Positions 24,078-34,164 are shown, counted from the stretch's first letter. The stretch is 64,000 bases of DNA from Oxalobacteraceae bacterium (GCA_003537575.1 DPRS01000036.1:3398-67397); one strand, 5' to 3'. Notes: a model not told the origin generated them from the letters alone. A program made the numbers and translations.

Positions 24078-25262
24078 ATGCTCGATACTCTATCGATTCC
24101 GTATGAGCTCGCCTGGCCGTTCGCCATTGCCATTGGCTGGATGGTGGGTGAATTCGGCCACCGCTGGACAGGTTTGCCACGCATCAGCCTGTATGGCCTG
24201 GTCGGCTTTGTGCTGGCCAACACGCAAATCGGCTTTCTGCCGAAAAGCGTTGACGGCAACATGCTGGCACTGGCCGATGTCGCTTTCGGCCTGATCCTGT
24301 TCGAACTAGGCTATCGCATCAACCTGCACTGGCTGAAAATCAATCCGTGGATTGCCGCATCCAGCGTGGCCGAAGCGCTCGGCACTTTCATCGCCGTCTA
24401 TTATGTCGCCGCCTGGTACGGCGCCTCCACCATGACCGCACTGCTGCTGGCTTCACTGGCAATGTCGACTTCGCCGGCGGGCATCCTGCGAGTGATTAAC
24501 GAGCAAGCCAGCTCCGGGCAAGTGACGGAACGGGCTTTGCACCTGTCGGCGCTGAATTCAGTGATGGCGGTATTCTCATTCAAGGTCATCATCGGTTACT
24601 GGCTGTTCCAGAGTTCCGGCAGCATCCTCAAGGCTGGCTGGAACAGCCTGGTAGTGCTGATCCTGTCAGCCTTGCTGGGAGCGCTGTTCGGCGTGCTGAT
24701 CCCGGCCTTGCGGCGGCGCCTTGGCAATGTCGGTTCCGATGCGACAGTCGGCTTCGCCATCGGCGTGATCCTGCTGGTGGCCCTGTCGCATGCGCTGAAT
24801 TTTTCGCCTATCCTCGCTACCCTGTCCTTCGGCCTGGTGGCACGCCACCGGCGCGAAACACTGAGCCAGACCCAGCGCAATTTCGGCGTGCTGGGCGATC
24901 TGCTGGTGATCCCGCTGTTTCTGTTCGTCGCCACTACGCTGCAGTGGCAGCAGGCAATGGAGGGAATTGTCCTGGGATTGCTGATCATTATCGTGCGCAT
25001 CATCACCAAGACATTGGGCGTGACGATGTTTGCCCACGTCAGCGGCATTTCCTGGCGCAAGGGCTTGCTGACCGGACTGGCCCTGAGCCCGGCATCGGTT
25101 TTCGCCATCCTGGTGCTGGAGCAGACGCGTTATCTGCAGATCGATCTGATGACGCAGCTGGCGCCGCTGGCCGCCATGGTGCTGGTAATGGAAGTGGTCG
25201 GCCCGATTCTGACCCAGCGCGCCCTGATCTGGGCGCGCGAAACATCGAACGAGGAGGTTTGA
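24078..25262 (+). CDS. CPA2-type cation:proton antiporter family protein
   Basis: A 394-residue membrane protein with about 11-12 hydrophobic segments and the N-terminal GLILFELGYRINLHWLK block typical of Na+/H+ exchanger (CPA) folds. The unwound-helix region reads SLAMSTSPAGILRV and carries no acidic pair, so ion specificity, or even transport, is uncertain. AAAGGAAGG precedes the ATG. A long leader lies upstream (23854-24077) with a possible TATAAT at 23880-23885. It ends one base before the YbdK-family gene, so the two form a transcription unit. Confidence 0.88.
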   Translation: MLDTLSIPYELAWPFAIAIGWMVGEFGHRWTGLPRISLYGLVGFVLANTQIGFLPKSVDGNMLALADVAFGLILFELGYRINLHWLKINPWIAASSVAEALGTFIAVYYVAAWYGASTMTALLLASLAMSTSPAGILRVINEQASSGQVTERALHLSALNSVMAVFSFKVIIGYWLFQSSGSILKAGWNSLVVLILSALLGALFGVLIPALRRRLGNVGSDATVGFAIGVILLVALSHALNFSPILATLSFGLVARHRRETLSQTQRNFGVLGDLLVIPLFLFVATTLQWQQAMEGIVLGLLIIIVRIITKTLGVTMFAHVSGISWRKGLLTGLALSPASVFAILVLEQTRYLQIDLMTQLAPLAAMVLVMEVVGPILTQRALIWARETSNEEV

Positions 25263-25263
25263 G

Positions 25264-26388
25264 ATGCCGCTGGAACGCTTCAACACATCCCAGCCGCTGA
25301 CCATGGGCGTCGAGCTGGAACTGCAACTGGTGAGCCTGTCCGACTTCGACCTGGTATCGGCCAGTCCCGACATGCTCAACCTGTTGTCGCGCAAGCCTTT
25401 TCCCGGCAACGTGACGCCCGAAATCACCGAGAGCATGATCGAGGTAAACAGCGGCGTGCATACGGATTTCGCCGGCCTGCTGGAGGAATTGCAACGCATC
25501 CGCGATACCCTGGTGCATGCCGCCGACAAGCTGAACATCGGCGTGTGCGGCGGCGGTACCCATCCTTTCCAGCAGTGGTCGGAGAGAAAGATATTTTCCA
25601 AGCCGCGCTTCAAGGAAGTCTCCGCCCTCTACGGCTATCTGGCCAAGCAGTTCACCGTGTTCGGCCAGCACGTGCACATCGGCTGCGCTTCCGGCGACGA
25701 TGCGCTCTATCTGCTGCACGCCCTGAACCGCTACGTGCCGCACTTTATCGCCCTGTCCGCCTCCTCGCCCTTCTTCCAGGGGCGCGATACGCTATTCAGT
25801 TCGGCGCGCCTGAATTCGGTCTCCGCCTTCCCGCTGAGCGGGCGGGCGCCCTTCCTGCAAAGCTGGGATGAATTCGAGCACGGCTACTTCGCCCGCATGG
25901 AACATACCGGCGTGGTCAGGAGCATGAAGGACTTTTACTGGGACATCCGTCCCAAGCCGGAATTCGGCACCATCGAGTTGCGCGTATGCGACACTCCGCT
26001 CAGCGTCGAGCGGGCCGCGGCGCTGGCCTGCTATCTGCAGGCCTTGTGCCGGCATTTGTTGCAGCGTACAGAGCCGGCGCCGGCCGAGGACGATTACCTG
26101 GTCTACAACTACAACCGTTTCCAGGCATGCCGCTTCGGCCTGGATGGCACCATGGTCCATCCGCAAACCCATGAGACGCTCTCCTTGCGTGAAGATATCC
26201 TGGCGACGCTGCGCCACATGGAAGCGCATGCCGACGCGCTCAGCGGCCAGGCAGCGCTCGATCATCTGCAGCAGGCCTGCAATGAAGGCAACGATGCTAC
26301 GTACCTGCGCGAGCAATATGTCGCCACCGGCAGCGCCGAAGGCATGGTGGATACCGCCATCCAGCGCTTCCGGCAGGGATGTTCCTGA
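25264..26388 (+). CDS. ybdK: YbdK family carboxylate-amine ligase (GCS2 type)
   Basis: A 374-residue glutamate-cysteine-ligase-2 fold enzyme. Family blocks: TMGVELELQLV at the start, VTPEITESMIEVNSGVH, GGGTHPFQQWSERKIF, FGQHVHIGCASGDDAL, LSASSPFFQGRDTLFSSAR and PEFGTIELRVCDTPLSV. YbdK has weak glutamate-cysteine ligase activity; the physiological substrate is not firmly known. AGGAGGTTTGAG, inside the antiporter 3' end, serves as its ribosome site. Confidence 0.94.
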   Translation: MPLERFNTSQPLTMGVELELQLVSLSDFDLVSASPDMLNLLSRKPFPGNVTPEITESMIEVNSGVHTDFAGLLEELQRIRDTLVHAADKLNIGVCGGGTHPFQQWSERKIFSKPRFKEVSALYGYLAKQFTVFGQHVHIGCASGDDALYLLHALNRYVPHFIALSASSPFFQGRDTLFSSARLNSVSAFPLSGRAPFLQSWDEFEHGYFARMEHTGVVRSMKDFYWDIRPKPEFGTIELRVCDTPLSVERAAALACYLQALCRHLLQRTEPAPAEDDYLVYNYNRFQACRFGLDGTMVHPQTHETLSLREDILATLRHMEAHADALSGQAALDHLQQACNEGNDATYLREQYVATGSAEGMVDTAIQRFRQGCS

Positions 26389-26513
26389 TGCAGCCGCGGC
26401 AGGAAGTCCGTATTAAAACGGCCTGACCAGCGTCGTTCGCCACTTCCGGGCACTGGCCGTCTGGCTGAAAGCACGGTAAAGTAATAACAACTATAAAAAA
26501 ATTGGGGAGTGAA

Positions 26514-28172
26514 ATGCCCTTTCTGTCGCCAGAACGGACATCTCAGATCATTAGCCGCATCGTCGATGCCGAACGCCTGGACGATTTGCTTGATTTGCTG
26601 TGCGAAGAAATCGTCGCACTGGAAGTCGCGGATGGCTATCTGGTGAACATGCGCGACGTCTCCGGCGATTTCCTCACCTGCCTGAAGTTGCGCTACCCTG
26701 GCGAATTCCAGAAGCTGGAACAATCCTACCTCGGCTACAAATTCCCGCTGGATAACGGCCAGTTGAATGCCCGTACCATCGCGGCTGGCGAGATCGTGCG
26801 CGTACATCCGGCTAATGCCTCAAGCGAGGAAATGGTCATCCTGCGCTACTGGAAAATCCATGACATGACTGGGGTGCCGCTATGCCCGCCGGGCATGCGG
26901 CCGGCTACGCCGCCCGGCGTACTCGTCCTGCTCAAGCAAGACGGTACCATTCCTGACGAAGAATTGGCCAGGGTGCAGGAACTCGTCAACCTGTTCCATG
27001 CAAGCCTATCGCGCTGGCTGCGCTTCTCGCATCTGGAACAACTGCATGGCGAGGCCACCGCCGCGGTGGCGGAAAGCCAGCGCCGGCTGCAATTTCTGGA
27101 TGAGATGAGCAGCCTGACTTCGGTCAGCAAGATTTACGAATTGTTCGCCGCCGAGCTGTTTCGCCAGCTGCCGTTCGATCTCGCCAGTTTTTCACTGTTC
27201 GACGATGGGCAACTGCAAACGCGCAAGGCGGTTGCCGCCAAACCGCAATTCGACATGATCCGCCGGGAATGGGAACAATATCTGCAGCAGAATCCGTACC
27301 CGCTGGATGCATCTTCCAGCGGCTCTGCGCATGTTTTTTTGCGGAATGAAGCCATGATGTTTCCTGATTTTCAGGATATCCGGCACCTGCCGATGGCCGT
27401 CTACGACAGGAAAAGCCTGGCCATTCTGCAGACCCCGCGCTCTATTTTCGTCTCGCCGATCCGACATCGCAAAAAACCGATCGGCGCATTTATCCTGTGC
27501 AGCCTGGAGAAGCCGGTCCCCTTGTCAGGGGCGGACATGGACTTGCTCGGCCACCTGGCCTCCTTTCTCGGCACGGCGATCACCAACAGCAAGCTCTATG
27601 AAACCAGCCAGGCACAGATCCTGGAGATTCGCCACTTGAACGGCATGTTGCAAGAAAAAGTCGAGGCGCTGGCCGAGCAGGCTTCCACCGACCAGTTGAC
27701 CGGCTTGCTGAATTTCCGCGCCTTCGAGCAGGAGCTGGACAAGCGATTACATGAAACCGAGCGCAGCAATGGACAGGAATTGCTAGCACTGGCACTGATC
27801 GATATCGACCATTTCAAGAAATTCAATGACACCTGGGGCCATGCCGCCGGCAACGATATCCTGGCAGAAGTGGCGCGTGAAATCGGCAAGCATACGCGCC
27901 AATCCGACCGGGTTTGCCGCTACGGCGGCGAAGAATTCGTCCTGATCCTGCCCCACTGCGATCTGGAGGGCGCCAGTCTGCTGGCCGGACGCATTCGCGA
28001 CGCCATCGAAGCCAGCTCATTCGACACCTGCGCCGGCCGGCGCTCCATCACGATCAGCATCGGCTGCACTGATTACCGCACCGGTGACGACCGCCAAACC
28101 CTGTTCAAGCGCGCTGACAGGGCCTTATACCAGGCCAAGGAAAACGGACGCAACCAGGTTTGCGTCATCTGA
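26514..28172 (+). CDS. GAF-domain diguanylate cyclase
   Basis: A 552-residue soluble protein with two GAF-like regions (about 1-170 and 190-360), a short coiled linker (LNGMLQEKVEALAEQ) and a C-terminal GGDEF domain (about 385-552). The active site is GGEEF (471-475), which is competent for c-di-GMP synthesis, and RQSD (462-465), five residues before it, is an intact product-inhibition I-site. There is no membrane segment. The ATG at 26514 has GGGGAG upstream; a TTG at 26502 is not needed. The signal sensed by the GAF domains is unknown. Confidence 0.93.
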   Translation: MPFLSPERTSQIISRIVDAERLDDLLDLLCEEIVALEVADGYLVNMRDVSGDFLTCLKLRYPGEFQKLEQSYLGYKFPLDNGQLNARTIAAGEIVRVHPANASSEEMVILRYWKIHDMTGVPLCPPGMRPATPPGVLVLLKQDGTIPDEELARVQELVNLFHASLSRWLRFSHLEQLHGEATAAVAESQRRLQFLDEMSSLTSVSKIYELFAAELFRQLPFDLASFSLFDDGQLQTRKAVAAKPQFDMIRREWEQYLQQNPYPLDASSSGSAHVFLRNEAMMFPDFQDIRHLPMAVYDRKSLAILQTPRSIFVSPIRHRKKPIGAFILCSLEKPVPLSGADMDLLGHLASFLGTAITNSKLYETSQAQILEIRHLNGMLQEKVEALAEQASTDQLTGLLNFRAFEQELDKRLHETERSNGQELLALALIDIDHFKKFNDTWGHAAGNDILAEVAREIGKHTRQSDRVCRYGGEEFVLILPHCDLEGASLLAGRIRDAIEASSFDTCAGRRSITISIGCTDYRTGDDRQTLFKRADRALYQAKENGRNQVCVI

Positions 28173-28223
28173 AGCAGCTTGCGCGCCAACTCCTTTCGCG
28201 CACAACAAGCCCTCCCCACCTCA

Positions 28224-28278
28224 TTTTCCCTTCTCTCCCTTTTCTCCCTTTTCTCCCTTCTCTCTCTTCTTTCTCCTC
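28224..28278 (+). repeat. 55-nt uninterrupted pyrimidine tract with 9-bp repeats
   Basis: Only C and T occur from 28224 to 28278, with about three tandem copies of CTCCCTTTT, and the C/T-rich sequence continues with few purines to about 28310. It lies in the 440-bp gap between the GGDEF gene and the hydrolase gene (28173-28612), which otherwise shows no gene. Such tracts can form triplex DNA. Confidence 0.7.
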
Positions 28279-28612
28279 GCCTCCCTCTCTCCGTTCCGCT
28301 CTTCCTTTTTGCATTTGGCACAAGGAAATTTTCATTTCCTTGCCAGCTACACAGCAGATTTTTCCTGATTGCATATTGCATTGACATCCGTTTGAAAATT
28401 TCTTTCGGAATTATTCCTCTTTGGCATTGAACTGAGAAAATCCTGTCTTTAGAATGAGCAATATTACCGGTAGAAAAAAATCCTTAGGGATATAGCTGTG
28501 ATTGCGCAACATTACATGGCGCAATATTTTTCAACCGAATCGTGCCCGCGCCAAGGCCGGGAATACAAGACCTGAGCAAGACCTTTTTTGATTTTGCGAA
28601 CCCGCTCTCTGT

Positions 28613-29911
28613 ATGCCTAATTTGACTGCCGCACCTCGCTCCTCTACACGACGCTTAAGTCTGGTTCTCCTGTTGGCACTTGCCGCAGTTCCCGGCATGG
28701 GCCTGCTGACACAGGGTTGCATTGCGCAAGTCCCTGAGGCACCACAAGCGCCGCAACAAACCGTACGCCTCGATTCCACGCTCAATGAAGAAGTGGTCAT
28801 GGTACCTGTCCATCCGCAGCAACTGCCTTGGTGGACCGGCAAGCCTGGCAAGTCGAGCGGCGCCGATACCGCCGCTGTCGATGCCAGGACGCTTGCAGCG
28901 CCGGCCCAACTGAGCAGGAGCGGCGAACTGGAAACGACGATTTTCAAGCCGCACGGAGAAGGTCCGTTTCCGCTGCTCGTGCTCAATCACGGCAAGTCTC
29001 TCGGCAGCCCGCGTGCGCAGGAGCGTGCCCGCTTCCTGTCCATCAGCCGCGAATTCGTCAAGCGCGGCTATGCCGTAGTGATCCCCATGCGCACCGGCTT
29101 TTCCAAGTCCAGCGGCGAGTATGTCGAAGAGTATTGCGACATGACGGCCAATGGCCAGATCCAGGCCAATGACCTCGACGATGTGCTGGCCTATGTGGCG
29201 CGCCAGCCCTGGGCCGATCCGCAACGCATCCTGGTCGGCGGCCAGTCTTACGGCGGCCTGACGGCGATGGCCTTTGCCACGCGCGGCGTCCCCGGCGTCA
29301 AGGGCGTGCTGAATTTTGCCGGCGGCTTGCGCACCAACGGCTGCCAGTGGCAAGAGTCATTGGTGCAGGCTTTTGGTAACTATGGCGCCCAGGCGCGCGT
29401 GCCAAGCCTGTGGTTCTATGGCGAAAACGACAGCCACTTCGGCCATGAACTGGCCAGCAACATGCACCAGGCCTACACCGCTGCCGGCGGTGACGCGACC
29501 CTGGTGAAATTCGGCGCGTTCAAAAACGATGCGCATGGCATGAGCGGCAGCCGCGACGGGGTACGCATCTGGTGGCCGGAAACCGAAAAATTCCTGCGCC
29601 AGATCGGCATGCCGACGGAAGAAATTTTCAAGTTGGCAGAGCCGTCCCGGCCGGCAAAAAGCGGTTTCGCCGAAATTAACAATATTGCCGCCGTTCCCTA
29701 CTTGCGAGAGGATGGACGCGACCAATACCGCGCTTTCCTGAACAAATCCCAGCCGCGCGCCTTTGCGCTGTCGTCCAGCGGCGCCTGGAGCTGGGTGGAA
29801 GACGGTGATGATCCGGCCGGGCGCGCCGTGGCCAGTTGCCAGAAAAACAGCGTATCTCCATGCAAGCTATACGCCATCGACAATGACGTGGTGTGGTCCG
29901 GCAAGGCTTGA
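28613..29911 (+). CDS. Exported alpha/beta hydrolase (dienelactone-hydrolase-like)
   Basis: A 432-residue protein with an N-terminal hydrophobic leader (residues 15-33) ending LLTQGC, a possible though imperfect lipobox at Cys36. The hydrolase domain shows the PLLVLNHGKSLGSP oxyanion region, a nucleophile elbow GGQSYGG, and a late His in FKNDAHGMSG. A Cys-containing C-terminal region (SCQKNSVSPCKL) could form a disulfide, supporting periplasmic or envelope location. The substrate is unknown. It ends before a clear terminator. Confidence 0.85.
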   Translation: MPNLTAAPRSSTRRLSLVLLLALAAVPGMGLLTQGCIAQVPEAPQAPQQTVRLDSTLNEEVVMVPVHPQQLPWWTGKPGKSSGADTAAVDARTLAAPAQLSRSGELETTIFKPHGEGPFPLLVLNHGKSLGSPRAQERARFLSISREFVKRGYAVVIPMRTGFSKSSGEYVEEYCDMTANGQIQANDLDDVLAYVARQPWADPQRILVGGQSYGGLTAMAFATRGVPGVKGVLNFAGGLRTNGCQWQESLVQAFGNYGAQARVPSLWFYGENDSHFGHELASNMHQAYTAAGGDATLVKFGAFKNDAHGMSGSRDGVRIWWPETEKFLRQIGMPTEEIFKLAEPSRPAKSGFAEINNIAAVPYLREDGRDQYRAFLNKSQPRAFALSSSGAWSWVEDGDDPAGRAVASCQKNSVSPCKLYAIDNDVVWSGKA

Positions 29912-29949
29912 CCTGAAAGCCGGCTTCATGCCGGTGCCATTCCTGCAAA

Positions 29950-29976
29950 CCTCCGCCGGGCAGCGGAGGTTTTTTT
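29950..29976 (+). terminator. Rho-independent terminator after the hydrolase gene
   Basis: CCTCCGC (29950-29956) pairs with GCGGAGG (29963-29969) around CGGGCA, followed by seven T residues. Its position right after the hydrolase stop and before a convergent gene is typical. Confidence 0.88.
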
Positions 29977-29985
29977 ATATGCGCA

Positions 29986-30363
29986 TCAAACCTTGCCCGC
30001 TTCCTTCAGTACTTCATGCGCAGCCCGAAAAGCTTCCACCGCCAGCGGCACGCCACAATACACGGTGGCATGCAGCAGCACTTCGCGGATCTCGTCGACG
30101 CTGGCGCCGTTGTTGAGGGCGCCGCGCACGTGCCCCTTCAATTCGTGCGATCGCCCCAGCGCCGTCAGCATCGACAGCGTAATCAGGCTGCGGGTCTTGA
30201 AATCCAGGCCATCGCGGCACCAGACCGTGCCCCAGGCATTGCGCGTGATGTAATCCTGCAAGGGCTTGGTAAACTCATCGACATTGGCAAATGCCTTTTC
30301 GACAAAGGCCTCACCCATCACTTGCTTGCGTACATCCAATCCATCCTGATATTGCTTGTCCAT
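29986..30363 (-). CDS. Carboxymuconolactone decarboxylase family protein (PcaC-like)
   Basis: A 125-residue helical protein. The sequence WCRDGLDFKTRSLITLSMLTALGR and VDEIREVLLHATVYCGVPLAVEAF closely follow 4-carboxymuconolactone decarboxylases (PcaC) of the protocatechuate branch. No other pca genes are near, so it may act on another substrate. AGGAAACCAGC precedes the ATG. Confidence 0.9.
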   Translation of the reverse strand: MDKQYQDGLDVRKQVMGEAFVEKAFANVDEFTKPLQDYITRNAWGTVWCRDGLDFKTRSLITLSMLTALGRSHELKGHVRGALNNGASVDEIREVLLHATVYCGVPLAVEAFRAAHEVLKEAGKV

Positions 30364-30517
30364 GCTGGTTTCCTGGTCAAAAAAATAATCGTGGCACGAT
30401 ACGCCAAGCCGGCCGCAGGGTCAACGCCACGCGGATCAAGCGCCATGCCGTAACGGGCCGGCAAGACAGCCGGAGAACCGGTGCCGCCAGGCGCTTTCCT
30501 GTACAATCCGCCCCATC

Positions 30518-32782
30518 ATGCAAGCGCCTAAAAACCTCACTGCCTACGTCCCGAAAGGGCCTCGCGCCGCCGCTCCCTTCCTGCCCATGTCGCGCAAGGA
30601 AATGGATGCGCTCGGCTGGGATTGCTGCGACATCATCCTGGTGACGGGCGATGCCTACATCGACCATCCCAGCTTCGGCATGGCGCTGATCGGGCGCCTG
30701 CTGGAAGCGCAAGGCTTCCGCGTCGGCATCATCAGCCAGCCCGACTGGCATTCGGCGGAGCCGTTCCGCGCGCTGGGCAAGCCGCGCCTGTATTTCGGCA
30801 TCACCGCCGGCAACATGGATTCGATGGTCAACCGCTACACCTCGGACCGCAAAATCCGCTCCGAAGATGCCTATACCGCCGGCGGCGAGCCGAACAAACG
30901 TCCCGACCGCGCCCTGACCGTATATGCGCAGCGCGCGCGCGAAGCCTATCCCGGCACCCCTGTCGTCATCGGCAGCATCGAGGCCAGCCTGCGCCGCATC
31001 GCCCATTATGATTACTGGTCCGACACGGTGCGCCGCTCGGTGCTGCAGGATTCCAAGGCCGATATCCTCATCTTCGGCAATGCCGAACGCGCCCTGCTCG
31101 ACCTCACTCACCGCCTGGCGGCAGGCGAATCGGTCAAGACCATTCGCGATCTGCGCGGCACCGCCTTCATGGTGCCGGCCGGCTGGAAGCCCGCGCCGGA
31201 CTGGACCGAGATCAATTCGACGCGCGTCGATACCCCAGGCAAGATCGACCAGCACGTCGATCCCTACGCCATGACGCCGGCCAAGGAGGAAAGCTGTGCC
31301 AGCGGCAAGGGCGATGCCGCCGCGGAAATCAAGCCGGTGAAGATCATGAGCCGCGAAGAGCGCCAGGCGGCATTGAAGGAAGAGCGCAGCAAGAGCGTGG
31401 TGCGCCTGCCTTCGTACGAACAGGTCAGGGACGATCCCGTCTTGTATGCGCACGCCTCGCGCACATTCCACGTCGAGTCGAATCCCGGCAATGCGCGCGC
31501 GCTGGTGCAGGCGCATGGCGAACGCGACGTCTGGCTCAACCCGCCGCCGCTGCCGCTGGTGATGGGAGACATGGATTATGTCTACGACATGCCGTACGCA
31601 CGGGCGCCGCATCCCAGCTACGGCAAGGCCAAGATCCCGGCCTGGGACATGATCCGCTTTTCGGTCAACATCATGCGCGGCTGTTTCGGCGGCTGCACCT
31701 TTTGCTCGATTACGGAGCACGAAGGCCGCATCATCCAGAGCCGTTCGGAACCGTCGATCCTGCGCGAAATCGAAAATATCCGCGACAAGACCAAGGGATT
31801 TACCGGCGTCATTTCCGACCTCGGGGGACCGACCGCCAACATGTACCGCCTGGCCTGCAAGGACAAGGCAATCGAGGAAACCTGCCGCCGGCCTTCGTGC
31901 GTGTATCCAAGCATTTGCGTCAACATGAGCACCGATCACAGCAAGCTGATCCAGTTGTACCGCAAGGCGCGCGCCATCCCCGGCATCAAGAAAATCCTGG
32001 TCAGCTCCGGGTTGCGCTACGATCTCGCGGTACGTTCGCCGGAATACGTCAAGGAACTGGTGACGCACCACGTCGGCGGCCTGCTGAAGATCGCCCCGGA
32101 ACATTCCGAGGAAGGCCCGCTGTCGAAGATGATGAAGCCGGGCATGGGCGCCTACTACCGCTTCAAGGAATTGTTCGAGAAATACTCCAGGGAGGCAGGC
32201 AAGGAGCAATACCTGATCCCGTATTTCATTGCCGCTCACCCCGGCACCACCGATGAGGACATGCTCAACCTGGGGCTATGGCTCAAGCAGAACAACTTCC
32301 GCCTCGACCAGGTGCAGAACTTCCTGCCGACGCCATTGTCGACGGCGACCGCCATGTACCACTCGCGCAAAAACCCGCTGCACAAGGTGACGGAAGATTC
32401 GGAAGTCGTGGAAACTCCGCGTCTTGGCAAGATACGCAGGCTGCACAAGGCCTTCCTGCGCTATCACGATCCGGAAAACTGGCCGATCCTGCGCGAAGCC
32501 CTGCAGCGCATGGGCAGATCAGACCTGATCGGCAGCGGCGAACACTGCCTGGTGCCGCGCAATACCGCGCCGACGCCGGGGCTTGCCGCCATCGAGCGGC
32601 GCAAGGAAAACCCGGAGCCGGCAAAGGTGGCGAAAAAATTCGGCATGGCCAGGCCGCGCGACGGCGCCGCGATCGCTCGCACGCCGGCGGGCGGCCGTCC
32701 TCAGCGCAAGGGCTCAGGCCAGGCAAGCGTGGCAGCTGCGGCAGCCAAGCCCGGCAGGCCTGCCCGCGGCGGCAGAAAATAA
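30518..32782 (+). CDS. ygiQ: YgiQ family (UPF0313) radical SAM protein
   Basis: A 754-residue protein. The N-terminal domain has the typical LGWDCCDIILVTGDAYIDHPS block. The radical-SAM cluster motif is CFGGCTFCS (C-x3-C-x2-C), within IMRGCFGGCTFCSITEHEGR. The long C-terminal tail is basic and low in complexity (Gly, Ala, Arg, Lys rich). YgiQ proteins are widespread and of unknown reaction. It is monocistronic as far as can be seen. Confidence 0.95.
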   Translation: MQAPKNLTAYVPKGPRAAAPFLPMSRKEMDALGWDCCDIILVTGDAYIDHPSFGMALIGRLLEAQGFRVGIISQPDWHSAEPFRALGKPRLYFGITAGNMDSMVNRYTSDRKIRSEDAYTAGGEPNKRPDRALTVYAQRAREAYPGTPVVIGSIEASLRRIAHYDYWSDTVRRSVLQDSKADILIFGNAERALLDLTHRLAAGESVKTIRDLRGTAFMVPAGWKPAPDWTEINSTRVDTPGKIDQHVDPYAMTPAKEESCASGKGDAAAEIKPVKIMSREERQAALKEERSKSVVRLPSYEQVRDDPVLYAHASRTFHVESNPGNARALVQAHGERDVWLNPPPLPLVMGDMDYVYDMPYARAPHPSYGKAKIPAWDMIRFSVNIMRGCFGGCTFCSITEHEGRIIQSRSEPSILREIENIRDKTKGFTGVISDLGGPTANMYRLACKDKAIEETCRRPSCVYPSICVNMSTDHSKLIQLYRKARAIPGIKKILVSSGLRYDLAVRSPEYVKELVTHHVGGLLKIAPEHSEEGPLSKMMKPGMGAYYRFKELFEKYSREAGKEQYLIPYFIAAHPGTTDEDMLNLGLWLKQNNFRLDQVQNFLPTPLSTATAMYHSRKNPLHKVTEDSEVVETPRLGKIRRLHKAFLRYHDPENWPILREALQRMGRSDLIGSGEHCLVPRNTAPTPGLAAIERRKENPEPAKVAKKFGMARPRDGAAIARTPAGGRPQRKGSGQASVAAAAAKPGRPARGGRK

Positions 32783-32802
32783 TCTCCCTGGCAGAGCCGC
32801 GC

Positions 32803-33960
32803 TCAGGCGGCGATGCCAGAATCCAGCAAGCGCCTCCGGTAAAGCGCGGCAATCAGATCCGACTGCGTCAGCATCCCGGCCAGGCGTCCTTCGGCGTCGA
32901 CGACCGGCACATGATGCTTTCCCAGGTTCGACAACACAGGCACCAGTTCGACAATGTGGGTATCCATGCTGGCGGTCTGCACGCCCTTGGTCATGATTTG
33001 TCCGACCACGTACGGGTGACCTGAGTCGGCATCGCCGCCGCTGCGCACCAGTTGCCGCAGCTTGTCATTGACACTGCCGAACCTATCCAGATTGGCATGC
33101 TTCAGAAAGTCCACGAGCGTGACGATCCCCACCACGCGGCGCGCCGGACTAAGCACCGGCAGCGCCTTGACCTTGTGCCAGCGCAGCAGATTCCAGGCCT
33201 CTTCCAGCGGCGTGCCGAATTCAACCGAGACCACGTCGCGCGACATGATATCGGCACAAGTGATCTCGCCCATGCGCCGCCGGAAGGCATGCCGCTCGGT
33301 TTGCATGAACAGGTCTTCCAGATCGTCGCGGCTGATATCCAGCACCTGGTTGTACTGCTTGAGCACGTCGTCCAGATCCTGCGGCGTGAAACCGATCCGG
33401 TCGATCGGCGGCACGTCGACCGTACGGTGAATGTTCGCATGTTCCGGCTGCAAGACGTGCGGATAGCGGCGCCCGGTGGCATTATTGAAAAATAGCGCCA
33501 GCAACAGCAGCAACAGGGAATTCAGCGCCACCGGCACCAGCACGAAGCTGAAGCCCAGCGCCTGCACTGCGGGGCCGCTCAATACCGCGGACAGCGCAAT
33601 CGCGCCGCCGGGCGGATGCAGGCAACGCAAGGCGAGCATCCCCGCGATCGACAATGCCACCGCGATCGCCGATGCCCAGAGAGGATCGCCGACCCAGCTT
33701 GCACAGGCGACGCCCATCGCCGCCGACACCATATTGCCGCCAAGGATAGACCAGGGCTGCGCCAGGGGGCTGGAAGGCACAACAAATAACAGTACCGCCG
33801 ATGCCCCCATCGGCGCGATCAGCAAGGGCGCGACGCTGCTCCCGCCCAGCGCCATCTGCGTCACCAGGCCGGTCAGCAGCAGGCCAAACAAGGCCCCGCA
33901 ACAGGCACGCAAACGCTCCTTGCCATTGATCCGGACTCGCGCCGGCAAAAATGTCTTCAT
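32803..33960 (-). CDS. HPP family membrane protein with C-terminal CBS domains
   Basis: A 385-residue protein. Residues about 20-170 form an HPP integral membrane domain with the namesake CLHPPGGAIALSAV; related HPP proteins take part in nitrite transport in plastids and cyanobacteria. The C-terminal half has two CBS domains (DIMSRDVVSVEFGTPLEEAW; GQIMTKGVQTASMDTHIVE), probably nucleotide-sensing. The ATG at 33960 (MKTFLPARVR) has AAGG 6 nt upstream; the frame continues to 34056 without family support. Confidence 0.92.
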   Translation of the reverse strand: MKTFLPARVRINGKERLRACCGALFGLLLTGLVTQMALGGSSVAPLLIAPMGASAVLLFVVPSSPLAQPWSILGGNMVSAAMGVACASWVGDPLWASAIAVALSIAGMLALRCLHPPGGAIALSAVLSGPAVQALGFSFVLVPVALNSLLLLLLALFFNNATGRRYPHVLQPEHANIHRTVDVPPIDRIGFTPQDLDDVLKQYNQVLDISRDDLEDLFMQTERHAFRRRMGEITCADIMSRDVVSVEFGTPLEEAWNLLRWHKVKALPVLSPARRVVGIVTLVDFLKHANLDRFGSVNDKLRQLVRSGGDADSGHPYVVGQIMTKGVQTASMDTHIVELVPVLSNLGKHHVPVVDAEGRLAGMLTQSDLIAALYRRRLLDSGIAA

Positions 33961-34164
33961 CCAGGACCTTAGCTCCCGGTTGCGCGACTCAACGATGCGC
34001 ATGCTCCACCACGATTTAAAATGCAAAAGCGCAAGAGTGTACACCGACGCCGGCATCGGCGCAGCCGGATTGCACGACAGCCATGCCGCCTGCTAAAATG
34101 ACCGGCAACAATCCTTTGCGCATGCATATATTCTTTATCGCTATCGGATAAACCTCCGCTTGCC

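Noticed and set aside
30377..32239. Long minus-strand open frame opposite the YgiQ gene
   Set aside because: Shadow of a recognised radical SAM gene; no ribosome site or known domain.
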